NCBI GenBank assembly: GCA_020631735.1
Contig: CM036159.1
Span: forward strand, 22,111,511-22,175,510
Direction of reading: 5' to 3'
DNA length: 64,000 bases
Source of the DNA: Saccharum officinarum
Lineage: Eukaryota; Streptophyta; Magnoliopsida; Poales; Poaceae
Part shown: one piece after another, positions 49,035 through 59,314 of the stretch
Layout of the letters: each line of letters opens with the position of its first letter
How positions within the stretch are numbered: position 1 is the stretch's first letter
Notes under the pieces: generated by a model
The model's input: only the letters and a program-made list of their open reading frames with translations
Databases searched by the model: none
Told to the model about the DNA's origin: nothing
Made by a program: the position numbers and the translations under genes

Positions 49035-50111
49035 CTCGTCGGGAGATAGGCGCTTGAAAGGCCTCGATGGAGTGGAAGTTGACGCAGGCGTGGGCGGCGT
49101 AACGCCCTAGGCGTTTAGTGCCACCGGCAGCGCTGCCGGTGCCCCCGGACCACGACGCTGGGGCCGAGGAGGCGGGGCTAGGAGCACCAGCAGACTAGGC
49201 GCGTTCCGACACTCATAAGCGCGGGCCAGCTGCATCGGGCGCTACAAATTCTGCGGTTCGTGCAGCTTGACGTCGACGCGGATGGCCTCCGGTAGCCCTC
49301 CAGTGAATAGCTGTGCCTGTTGTAGCAGTTCGAGATGGCCAGCGTGCGCGAGACGCGCCTGGAACGCCTCCAGATAGGACTCAACAGTCGATTGGAACGG
49401 CAGCCGTGCCAAGTCCGCGAGGTGGTTGGTGCTGAGCGGAGGCCTGAACCGCTGCTGACAGATGCGTTTGAATTCGTCCCAGTCGGGCTCGCCGGCGTCG
49501 CGTTCCAGAATCATGTACCACTGATGGGCCGTATCATTGAGGTGGTAGGATGCGAGCCAAACGCGATCGGCGTCGGGGGTGTGCTGGGCGCGAAAGAAAC
49601 GCTCACACTTGTTGAGCCATCCGAGCGGATCAGTCTTGCCGTCGTATGAGGGAAAAGAAAGCTTATGATAACGAGGCACGGTATGGTTGTGTGGCACTGG
49701 TGGAAGATGGGGTTGCGTTGGCGCGAAGTGCATGGAAGGCGATGGCATGGTAGTGGACTGCGGTGCATAGGAGACGCCGCTGAGGATAGCGGACATGGAT
49801 GGCACAGGCGACGGCGAGGGAGGAAAGCAAATTTGATGGATGGGAACCCCTGTGGGTGGTAGCGATGGGGGCAGGGTGGCTGCAACCGGCATGGAGGTAG
49901 CGACAGATGACATCGGAAACACTGGAGTGCTGGCCGGTGCCGTGGACATCACCTGGAACGGTGGCACCACGAACAACGCCGACGTGGCCGGTTCAGAGGA
50001 CGACAACGCCGGGATGCCGCCGTAGCCCTGCAGTTCGTAGGGGTACGGCGAGGATGGTGATGGCGAGCGGCGCTCCTATAACATCCTGGCCTAGGGCTTA
50101 ACAAGATTAAT

Positions 50112-50234
50112 AGGATACTCATACCAATAAGTTGCAACTTCTTTTCCGGAAGCCCATCTCGAAAGAACTTTAAAGTTAAGCATGCCTGGCCTGGAGCGAT
50201 GGGTGACCGACTGAGAAGTTCTTCCTAGGTGCGC
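50112..50234 (+). other. 5S rRNA-derived segment in the left Cassandra LTR
   Basis: The phrases AAAGTTAAGCATGC and GATGGGTGACCGACT match the A-box and C-box region of plant 5S rRNA (AAGTTAAGCGTGC and GATGGGTGACCTCCT). The RNA polymerase III internal control region is largely kept. This is a Cassandra LTR component, not a ribosomal gene. Confidence 0.88.
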
Positions 50235-50399
50235 ACGAGTGAGGACAAAGTGCGTAGAAAAGACTTGTGCTGGTCTGTGAGGCCAGTCTATGTCCTAGAA
50301 AGCGACCAGATGTAAGCGGGCCCGGCCTCGAGGAGGCGGGACGTTACAGAATGGTATCAAAGTCGACTCTCGCGGTTTCACAGGCGTGTGTGTCACAGT

Positions 50400-51518
50400 C
50401 CTAGTTTTTCGAACCGGGCCGGACCGGCGGTTCGACCGCTAAAAGATCGAACCAGAGCCTACACCGGTCCGGTTCACTTAAAAGACTGGCCATGCAATCG
50501 GACCGGTAAAAACCGGTTGAACCGGCCGGTTTTTAACGAAACCGGTGAACCGGCCGGTTCCATGTGAACCGGGGCGGTTTTTTAAGTTATCCAAAAATGA
50601 CCTCGGTGGGTTCAGGAGAAGCTGATCCATTCGAGGGTATTGTTGGAAAAGTGTGAAAATGTACCCTTTAGGGGCCTGTACACGTGAAGAAAAGGAACTA
50701 GCATCTCCTTTTTGGGCGCATTTGTATCTAGCTTGGCCCCTTGGGTGGCCGGCGGCTACTGCTCTGGGTGGGCATCGGCCATTGGCGGGGGCTGCAGCTA
50801 CAGGCTGCTGCTACGGGCGAGCGCCGAGCGGGGGACTGCAGGCTTCTCTGGTGTTGCTCGGCGGGGGCTGCAGGCTTCTCTGGTTCTGCTCCGAGCGGGC
50901 AGGCTGCTGCTCTGGTGCTACACTGCTACCCTGCTACTCTGCTCCACCTCCCCTCCACGGCTACAAGAAAATGGCTACTAGAACTAGAACTGGTGAGCTA
51001 CTGATCCTGTCATCCTGTGTTTTCAAGTTTTAATTTTTAGTTACTCCCTCCGTCCCAAAAAAACATGTAAATCTCGTTTCCCGAGAAGTCAAATATTCTT
51101 AATTTTGACTGAATATATATGACAAAGTATTAATGTTTATGATACGTAATAAGCATCATTATATTAATTATAGAATATATTTTCATAATAAACCTAATTG
51201 AAGATATAAATGTAGATAATATCTCCTATAAACTTAGTCAAACTTAAGATTCTGTTGACTTCTCGTAAAACGAGATTTACATGTTTTTTTGGATGGAGGG
51301 AGTATTGTATTTGTATATTAGCCTGCATATCAATGTTGATTATTAATTAAATCATATATATATGATTATATATATATATACCGGTTCAAAGTATTTGTGG
51401 CCGGTTTGATTTACCGGTCCAAAACTAACGAACCGGCGGTTCAACCGGTTCTGAACGGTTGGACCATTGAACCGACGGCCTCGCCGGTTCGATCTTCGAT
51501 CCGGTTCGAAAAACTATG
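50400..51518. mobile_element. Non-autonomous hAT-like element nested in Cassandra
   Basis: 1119 bp between exact 8-bp duplications GTCACAGT (50392-50399 and 51519-51526). The inverted ends are CCTAGTTTTTCGAACCGG at the left and the complement of CATAGTTTTTCGAACCGG at the right. Subterminal regions are packed with ACCGG and GGTTCGA motifs in both orientations, as in hAT transposase-binding ends. No transposase is encoded. The 8-bp duplication supports hAT over Mutator (9 bp) or CACTA (3 bp). Confidence 0.82.
51044..51302. mobile_element. Stowaway MITE nested in the hAT-like element
   Basis: Starts CTCCCTCCGTCCC and ends GGATGGAGGGAG, flanked by TA on both sides. The inner arms ACATGTAAATCTCG and CGAGATTTACATGT are perfectly complementary. 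This is the innermost layer of a four-level nest. Confidence 0.92.
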
Positions 51519-51714
51519 GTCACAGTTACGCAGGCATGGTGCGCATGACCGGTGTGGACCTAGAGTGGTCACGCAGCATGGCACATGCGCTGGCACTGGA
51601 CACACGGACGTGGCCAAGAGAGGACGTTCCTGGCTTGGGATTGACCGACGAGGACGTCGGTCTCTTAAGGGGGTGAGGATGTAACATCCCGGCCCAGGGC
51701 TTAACAGGATTAAT

Positions 51715-51838
51715 AGGATACTCATACCAATAAGTTGCAACTTCTTTTCTGGAAGCCCATCTCGAAAGAACTTCAAAGTTAAGCGTGCTTGGCCTGGAGC
51801 GATGGGTGACCGACTGGAAAGTTCTTCCTAGGTGCGCA
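51715..51838 (+). other. 5S rRNA-derived segment in the right Cassandra LTR
   Basis: Contains AAAGTTAAGCGTGCTTGG and GATGGGTGACCGACTGG. It is closer to true 5S rRNA (GTGCTTGG) than the left copy, which reads ATGCCTGG. The difference gives a few substitutions for dating the insertion. Confidence 0.88.
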
Positions 51839-52202
51839 CGAGTGAGGACAAAGTGCGCAGAAAAGACTTGTGCTGGTCTGTGAGGCCAGTCTATGTCCTA
51901 GAAAGCGGCCAGATGTAAGTGAGCCCGGCCTCGAGGAGGCGGGACATTACAGCTCCAGCGCCGTCAAACGAAGCGACACATCACCGAGTTGGGTTTGGAG
52001 GTGGTAGATCGCTGCTGTGAGGGCGTTGAATGCCTCGACGGCCGATGTCGGAGGAGGCTGCAGCGGCGAAGTCATGGGAGCGATGGGCGAGGTCGTTGGG
52101 ATGATGGCGCTAGTGGAGCCGAACCCCGACGACGGAGCTGAAGGGTTGACAGTGGTGGTGGGGATGGCGGTGGTTGGCGCGACAGGAGCCGAGGAAGACA
52201 TG

Positions 52203-52215
52203 GTCTCTGATACCA
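52203..52215 (-). promoter_or_regulatory. Primer-binding site of the minus-strand gypsy
   Basis: On the minus strand it reads TGGTATCAGAG, complementary to the 3' end of initiator tRNA-Met. It is followed directly by the gag ATG at 52201, so the leader is almost absent. Confidence 0.75.
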
Positions 52216-52285
52216 GCTTGTTACGACGTCGAGCCTTGCTGTGGAGGAAGTAGGGCGGAGAGACAGGACGCCGGTGAAAGTCCTA

Positions 52286-52925
52286 TGTTTGGTGTTGGTA
52301 ATTAGTGACAATGCCTAAGTACTAATCCTATGCCTAAGTTGTATGTAGCATATGAGGATTAGTACATTCTAAGGTTGGTGGCAAGATGGACATGGTGATC
52401 ATGATGGCCACACTTGGATTTGGACGCAACCCTATGTGATCAAGGCAAAGGTATATGCTTAAGGGTTATGTTTTAGTAACCAAGACACCTAGTGAGTGTG
52501 GTTACATTATAGGATAGATAGCCATACTATAAAGAGGGGAATGTCGCGGCTATTGAACTCCTAAGTGCCTCTAGATGTGTATTTCATGATCATATTGATT
52601 GGTTGGCTCAATTCTTCGCCCCTCGGTGATACCCTCCTAACTCTCTCTCTTGTATTAATTTCTTAGTTATCTTTGCTAGCGAGTTAGCTTTGCTAGAGTA
52701 GCTTCTCTGTGTAGCTTGCTAGTTGTAGTTTCCTTCTCGGTTTGACTTGTGCGGTTGAGTGCAAATTCACTAGAATTGTGAATTGGTTAGGTGGCTTGCA
52801 AACACCCCGTAGGCTAAGCAAAACTCGTATCTTGCTATTTGTTTTATTGATAAACTTGTTTAGCTTGTCTTTGTAGAAAATTTTAATAGGCTATTCACCC
52901 CCCCTCTAGACATCAAGACCTTTCA
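52286..52925 (+). repeat. 5' LTR of the Sirevirus copia
   Basis: TG...CA ends. It contains a TATA box at 52527-52533 and the TTCACCCCCCCTCTAG tail shared with the LTR remnant at 45780. Its start directly abuts the gypsy LTR fragment at 52285. Confidence 0.82.
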
Positions 52926-52979
52926 AGTGGTATTAGAGCCGTGGTCACCGTTTGTAAGGCTTAACAACCTCGGTGTAAG

Positions 52980-55172
52980 ATGGCTCAAGTTATGTTCAAC
53001 CATGTCGGGGGCAAGCCTCCATTCTTTGATGGTGTCACATCTTTTTATCATTGGAAAAGAAAGATGAAGCAATATCTTGGCTCTCTTCATGAGAATGTTT
53101 GGGAGGTGACACACCATGATTATGCTATCATTGATCCCGACAACCTCACCAATAATGACCGCATCAACAACCAATGCAACACTATGGCTCTCAATACTCT
53201 CTATAATGGGATTGATGCAAAGGTCTTTGAGCAAATCAAGGATCTTAAAATGGCAAGTGAAGTATGGACAAGATTAGAGGAAACATATGAGAGCACTTCA
53301 ACGGTAAAGTGTGCCAAACTATATATGCTCAAGGACAAGTTCTCCACTTTCAAGATGAAGGATGATGAATCCATCCCGGAGATGTTCTATAGGCTCCAAG
53401 TCATTGTCAATGATCTCAAGGGGCTTGGGGAGAAGGTTGAGGACAAGGACTTCTCACATAAGTTCTTGATGTGTTTACCCAAGAAGTTTGCTACCTTGAG
53501 AAGAATGATCTTTAGAGAGGGATTGGACAAGGTCAAACCAACCGATGTGCTTAGAGATATAATGACCGATGCCCAATACAATGATGATGAAGATGAGGTA
53601 GAAGAGAAGAAGGAAAACAAGGTCAAGCAAGAGAAGCCCATTGCATTCAAGGCTTCATCCTCTAAGGACAAGAGCAAGGTGGAGAATGATGATGATGATC
53701 CTTTTGATGATGAGATCATGGCCCTTCTAGTGCAAAAGATGGGTCGGTTCATGAAGAAGAGAGGCTATGGTGCAAGAAAGAGAAGGGACTTCATGAAGGC
53801 AAAGGAGGTGCTTTGCTACAATTGCAATAGCCCCGATCATGTAGTGGCAAAGTGCCCCTATGAAGACAAAAGATATCATGATGGGGAATTGAAGTTGAAG
53901 AAGAACAAGAAGGACAAGAAGAAGAAGAAAGCAAAGAAGAGCTTCACATTCAACAACAAGAAGAAGGGTGGTGGTTATGTGGTCACTTGGGATAGTGACA
54001 ACTCCGATAGTGATGATGATGAAAGCTTTAGTGATGATGAGAGGACCACTCGGCGAGCCATTGCAAACATCGCCCTCTCTAACAAGCCATCCATCTTCGA
54101 CACTACATCGACATGCCTTATGGCCAAGCCTACCAAGGTAAAATATAATGATAGTGATGATGATTCTTGTGATAGTGATGGTTGTAGGAGTGATGATGAG
54201 GAGGATAAGGACTACTCCAAGGATGATCTATTAGGCATAATAGATCAAATGAGCAAGAGCTATAAGAGGACAACCAAGAAATACAAAATCTTGGAATAAG
54301 AGCTCATTGCCAAGAGCAATGAAAATGATGCCTTCATGGAGGAGATTGTTGCTCTCAAAAAGAGTAAGGAGTGCAAATGAATTGAACAAGAGCTCAAAGC
54401 TCTTAGGAAATCCTTTGATGAGCTAGAGGCTTCTCGTGAGTGTCTAAAGGAAGACCACGAGGATCTTGAAATTGTTTACACTAGGCTTAAGGAAGCCCAC
54501 TCCACTCTACTTGAGCTCATCAAGGAAAAGGACCTCAAGTTGGAGAAGCTCATGAAGGAAGCTAAGGAGGAGCAAGTGATTGTCACTTGTGACATTGGAC
54601 TAACATGTGATATTATTGATGATTCTTTATTTGTTGGTCCTACTAATGCTTCATGTAGCTCATCATCATCCACCACAACCAACCCTATCTCTACTACTAG
54701 TGATTCATCACTTGTGGTTGAGAATGAGACTCTCAAGAGAGAGGTGGATGATCTCACCCGCGCATTAGGCAATGCCTATGGTGGGGATGCCCGCTTGCTA
54801 AAATGCTTGGGAAGCCAAAGGTTCTCTCTTAACAAAGAGAGTTTGGGCTATACTCCCAAGAAGGGCAAGGCGGCCTTTGCTACTCCAAAGCCTCGCTTTG
54901 TGAAGGGCAATGGTCGTTATTGCAATAGATGCAAGCAAGTTGGGCATCTAGAGATTAATTGCAACAAAATGAACAAGAACAAGAAAAATGCTAATGTACC
55001 TTACATTCCTTTTGATTCTTGTTATGTGCTTACCAAGGGTGAGAAATGTGTGCATGCTAGGTTTGTTGGTACACCAATTATGGGCCCAAAGAAGAAGGCC
55101 ATTTGGGTACCAAAGAGCTTAGTGACTAACCTCCAAGGACCCAAGCAAGTATGGGTACCTAAAAGACATTAA
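52980..55172 (+). pseudogene. Sirevirus gag with two premature stops
   Basis: It starts at ATG 52980 just after the primer site. The capsid-like part (FDGVTSFYHWKRKMK, VWTRLEETYEST, FYRLQVIVNDLKGLG) is followed by an acidic/lysine-rich linker and a first zinc knuckle CYNCNSPDHVVAKC (CX2CX4HX4C). After an Asp/Ser-rich stretch the frame meets TAA at 54297-54299 and TGA at 54378-54380, then stays open in the same frame through a coiled coil to a second knuckle, CNRCKQVGHLEINC. The normal-looking end is TAA at 55170. An additional TAG at 55182 precedes pol in the same frame. Confidence 0.83.
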
Positions 55173-55184
55173 ATTGTTTTGTAG

Positions 55185-55364
55185 GTAAATTACAAGGCCG
55201 GAGGAAGGCATTGGGTGCTTGATAGTGGGTGCTCTCAACATATGACAGGTGATTCAAGAATGTTCAACTCTCTCAAATCAAATGATAGTGGCATTGATAG
55301 TATCACATTTGGTGACAATAGCAAGGGTGATGTAAAGGCTCTTGGAAGGATTGCAATCTCAAAT
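55185..55364 (+). pseudogene. Start of Sirevirus pol (protease), interrupted
   Basis: The frame opens after the TAG at 55182 with NYKAGGRHWVLDSGCSQHMTG, in which DSG is the aspartic protease site of copia elements. After about 60 codons it runs into the LTR of the Tat-type gypsy at 55365. The remaining copia pol is not in the window. Confidence 0.8.
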
Positions 55365-55837
55365 TGTGGGGGTATTAACCCCTATACCCCTACGGCTAAG
55401 CTTGGGCTGGCCTGGATCGATGGTTTCAGTCCACTCAAAAGGTGACGTGCGGCCCAGTTAACCTGATCGGAGTCCCGCACAAGGAATCAAGACGGATTTG
55501 GTGACCAAGCAGGATCCTGGTCGGTTAGAATAGGAATCCTTATCCGGCCACATATGGCAATTGTAACTGACTAGGATTAGTTTCCAGATCTGTAACCCTG
55601 CCCCCCGGACTATATAAGGCGGGCAGGGGACCCCTCTAAAAAACATCTCTCATTGACATACCACAATACAAATCAGACGCAGGACGTAGGTATTACGCCT
55701 TCTTGGCGGCCGAACCTAGATAAAACTTCGTGTCTATCTTGCGTCACCATCTTGTTTGGAGCTTGCGCATCTGTCTGCCGATAATCTACTACCTTAGGCA
55801 TACCCCTAGGTAGACTGCCGACCATATTTCGTCGACA
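55365..55837 (+). repeat. 5' LTR of the Tat element
   Basis: 473 bp, TGTGGGGGTATTAACC ... CGTCGACA, with TATATAAGG at 55611 as the promoter box. The short LTR relative to the long internal region is typical of the RIRE2 group. Confidence 0.85.
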
Positions 55838-55885
55838 GTGGCGCGCCAGGTAGGGGGTGTGCGTACCGCTCTCCAAGCAAACAAG

Positions 55886-58800
55886 ATGGTCATCATCTCC
55901 AGCTCCATGGCCATGCCCAACGGCCTCACGTTCACCATCGACCAGATCACCTGGATCACCGGTCTCGACGTCTCCATCTCCATGACCGTGGAGGAAGCGT
56001 GGATTCAACCCACGCCGATGACTACTTCACCTGCATCGGCTACGGCTCCGACCACGGCAAACACGGCTCCGACCACGATGGATCTGCCTCTGACCACGGT
56101 ACATCTGGCTCCGAGCACGCCTATAGCCACGCCGATAACCCGTCGTCCGCTTCCCTGCTACAGAGGAAAGCAGATCGACAAAACCGACCTGCTCGACTCC
56201 ATCGATCGGGTCGGCATCAAACTCACTGAAACCCTAGCTCTGGTAAGTACGATTCGAAGGCAACCTAATGAACAGGTAACGGCTCCCCACAACAGATCTA
56301 TCCGACCGGCTCGGACCAGTCGTCCTGCACGACTTGGAACAGATCTTGTGATCGTATCTACTCCTAAGGGGCGCTCCGCTCGTCGCCAGCCAGCCTTCGC
56401 GACGGGTCTCCGACTCTGCGAGTACGAAGCCCCGACGGAGAACCACCAGGTCCAGCCCTATGGCCTGCAAAACGTTGCCTCCAGCTACGCGCACAACCTA
56501 CAACGCCACTTGGATCTAGGTCCTATACACCGATCTCGGCCGAAGCCACGCAACATCGTCAACATGGTCCGGATTGAAGATTACCGAGAAGGATCCGTCC
56601 ACACAGTCCGAGAGGGTGACTCCGGCTCCTCATCTGGCATCGCATCCAACGCATCTGTCCACACCGAGCTTCAGCGTCACGAAGATGAAGGCGTCAAATA
56701 CGATCTGGATCTACCAGATCACGCCCCGGGTTTCCCCCAGTTTTCGTCTTTCCCGCCAAGACGAGGGGATTTGATCCATGTCGTTAGCAACGACGAGCCG
56801 CCAGCAGTTGGCGAAACAGAACAAGAAAAGATTGCACGTGAAGCATGCAATATTGACCGGTTTAATCGCCGGCAAATCGAAGCTAAAGCAGACCAGGAGG
56901 CACGACGCATAAGGGTCCGACCACGTGACCTCAACGATGCTTTTGACAGGGTAGGGGACAAACAAGTCTTCAAGACCCCAAGCGCCAATGTGGCCGTCGC
57001 CTTGGCGACAATGCAGCGGCTGCCTAACACTCCCGAGACCCAGGCAGTCCGTGATGACATACAAGCTTATCTGACAGCTGCTATGGCTCAGACTGCAGAA
57101 ATAAATCAAGCCCGGGCTCCATCCGTTTCTGTCGAATCAAACCACAGCCGCCAATACTCAAGTCGCTCACAGCCATTCAATCAACGTGGCTTGCGCAATA
57201 ACGACCCATCGGACAATCGTCAAGGCGGAAACGGTGGTTATGATAGTGGTCGGGACGACAACCGCCGCCGGGAGGGTGATCGCCACGGCGTTCGAGGCGA
57301 CGACCGCCGGGATAACCGCGACAATCGCCGTGATAACCACGGTCGCAGGGCTAATCCAGATGGCAATAACGATCTTCGCCATTACCTCGTCGGACGTGAT
57401 CTGCGCGCTCGCATCAACCAGAGAGCCGATGATCATGCATCCCATGAAAGCTATCGCCGCATGGAATATGACACTGCCCATGGCCCGCCAGGTTTGAAAC
57501 AGTTCACTCCACACCTTCGCCAAGTCATATGGCCCAAGAATTTCAAACTCGAGAAACTTCAGAAGTACGATGGCAAGGAAAACCCCGAATTATGGGTCAT
57601 GCTCTATGAAACTGCGTGCCGCTCAGCTATGGCTGACGAGCACGTCATGTCTAACTACTTCCCAGTCGCGGTTGGTCATGCAGGTCACCAATGGCTGGTT
57701 AGCTTGCCAGCGAACTATTTTGACTCTTGGCAGGAACTCAGGCAGGCCTTCATCAACAATTTCATCGCTACTTGTGAACAACCCGGCAACAAGTACGATC
57801 TGCAACGGATCCGAGATCGAAAGGATGAACCACTGCGTGAGTACGTTCGGCGTTTCTCGGAGATGCGCATCAAGGTCCCATCAATCTCCGACAACGAAGC
57901 AATCGAGGCTTTCGTCACCGGCCTCTGGTTCCACGACGCCCTAAGAGACAAGCTCCTCCGGAAGAGACCCGAATCAGTAACAGCGCTTCTAGCCACCGCT
58001 AAGAAATACGCGGACGCTGACGACGCTAAAAAAATAATCGTTGAAGAAGCAGCAAGGTTTCCACGCTCCGACCACCCTCCACACCGCGACGATTACCGCG
58101 GCAATCGTGGTCGGAACGACAATTTTGACCGCCGCAACCAGCGCAACGACTCCCGCGACCACCGTGATCAACGTAATCAGCGGCGCAACCGCCGTGACGA
58201 TTACAGGAGCAAGCGCGCTCGGGAAGACAACGGCGAGGTCAATACCGTGAAAAAGGGTGGTGGACGTCGTAACTACGAGGACGACTACGCCAAAACATTG
58301 AAGGGGCCTTGCCAGCTCCATCCTAAATCGAACCACACCATGGAGAATTGCCACGTTCTCAAGACTATCTACATGCATCAACAGGCTCCGAATGCATCCG
58401 ACAAGCCTAACGACGCGGGGGAACAGCGCAACGAGGACAACGATGACGACGATGCAGACCCTCGTCATAAATACGTCAAACCGACTGATCGCATCCACAC
58501 CATCATCGGCGGCAAGGTGTCCATTGAGACCAAACGAGAACGCAAGCTGCTCGCCCGCGCTTGCTTGAACGTGGCAAACACCGACAACCTTCTCACCGAT
58601 CCGCGATTTCCCCCGTGGTCTCACCGTGAAATCTACTTCAGCAGGAAGGACCAATGGGCGGCCATACCCGAGCTAGGGCGTTTTCCCCTGGTTCTCAATC
58701 CTTGTATCAACAAGGTTCAATTCGACAGGGTCCTGATCGACGGCGGCAGCTCTATTGATATACTATTCAAAAACAGCCTGCCCGCTCTGAAAATAGCCCA

Positions 58801-59314
58801 GGCGGACCTGAAGTTGTATGAAGCACAGTTCTGGGGTGTTCTTCCCGGACAGAGCTCCACGCCTCTCGGGCAGATCACGCTACCTGTGCAATTTGGGACT
58901 CCAGACCATTTTCGCACCGACTACGTCAACTTCGTGGTCGCTGATTTTGATGGCACCTACCATGCTATTCTTGGTGGACCGTCGCTTACCAAGTTCATGG
59001 CCATACCTCATTACAGGTATCTGGTGCTCAAGATGCCTACTGAGAAAGGAGTTTTAACCCTCAGGGGCAACGTATACGCAGCTTATACCTACGAGGAATC
59101 AGATGGCGATAAAATAGCAGAGGCCCACGACCTCTCTATTCGCATGGCTGAGACCATCCTCGACGCTAAGAAGACCTTGGCCGACCACCTGGAGATCCCA
59201 GAGCTCGAGGCTCCGCGTAAGAACACCAGGTCCAAGGAGCACAAGACGATCCAGCTGGTCGAGGGCGATCCCAGCAAAACGGTCCTCATCGGGGCCAACC
59301 TGGGTTCCAAATAG
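55886..59314 (+). pseudogene. Tat gag-protease, ending at an in-frame TAG
   Basis: 1142 codons from ATG 55886. The N-terminal 200 residues are Thr/Pro-rich. An Arg/Asp/Asn-rich low-complexity stretch (around 430-520) precedes the capsid-like core (YDGKENPELWVMLYE, WQELRQAFINNFIATCEQ). A second RD-rich stretch and a CQLHPKSNHTMENC cluster follow near residue 808. The protease site is VLIDGGSSIDILF near residue 952. TAG at 59312-59314 ends this frame, yet RT follows in the same frame. Relatives commonly carry Gln here, so CAG to TAG is likely. Confidence 0.85.

Larger units (their letters stand above)
50077..51951 (+). mobile_element. Cassandra TRIM retrotransposon carrying 5S rRNA sequence
   Basis: Two LTRs of exactly 272 bp (50077-50348 and 51680-51951) flank the interior. 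The target duplication GCTCC is exact (50072-50076, 51952-51956). The primer site TGGTATCAAAG is at 50352, and a purine tract AAGGGGGTGAGGA precedes the second LTR. The first LTR starts TATAACATCC where the second has TGTAACATCC, so its terminal G is mutated. Without the nested hAT-like element the length is about 748 bp, normal for Cassandra. There is no coding capacity; mobility depends on other elements. Confidence 0.95.
49242..52201 (-). pseudogene. Gypsy gag, split by a Cassandra insertion
   Basis: The first 80 or so codons lie at 52201-51957 and include a short coiled coil (AIYHLQTQLGDVSLRL). The frame resumes at 50076 after the Cassandra and its GCTCC target duplication. The capsid-like core follows (SYDGKTDPLGWLNKCERFF, WDEFKRICQQRF, LFTGGLPEAIR). 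A TAG at 49242-49244 and another at 49107-49109 separate it from the zinc knuckle and pol, all in one frame. The proline-rich stretch before the core is typical of this gag class. Confidence 0.8.
45816..52285 (-). mobile_element. Decayed chromovirus-like gypsy element
   Basis: Read on the minus strand: 70 bp of LTR end (52285-52216), primer site TGGTATCAGAG (52215-52203), gag from ATG 52201, then zinc knuckle, protease, reverse transcriptase, RNase H and integrase. It stops abruptly within the integrase C-terminal region at 45816, with no polypurine tract or 3' LTR. Gag and pol lie in one frame interrupted by four TAG codons (49242-49244, 49107-49109, 47748-47750, 47583-47585). Gag is also split by a Cassandra insertion at 50077-51951. 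Confidence 0.85.
52286..55364 (+). mobile_element. Sirevirus copia element, 5' part
   Basis: The 5' LTR is 52286-52925 (640 bp, TGTTTGGTG ... CCTTTCA) with TATAAAG at 52527. The primer site GTGGTATTAGAGCC is at about 52927. Gag and the start of pol follow, up to the protease motif. A Tat-lineage gypsy element interrupts it at 55364/55365; the rest would lie beyond the second gap. Gag is of Sirevirus type: long, with a second zinc knuckle and a coiled-coil extension. Confidence 0.88.

Noticed and set aside
50112..50234. A genuine 5S rRNA gene
   Set aside because: The match is partial, occurs in both 272-bp LTRs and is framed by Cassandra ends, primer site and target duplication.
59312..59314. 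Programmed TAG readthrough between gag-protease and reverse transcriptase
   Set aside because: The same element has further stops and frameshifts and a mutated integrase. A decay mutation at a Gln position explains the TAG better.
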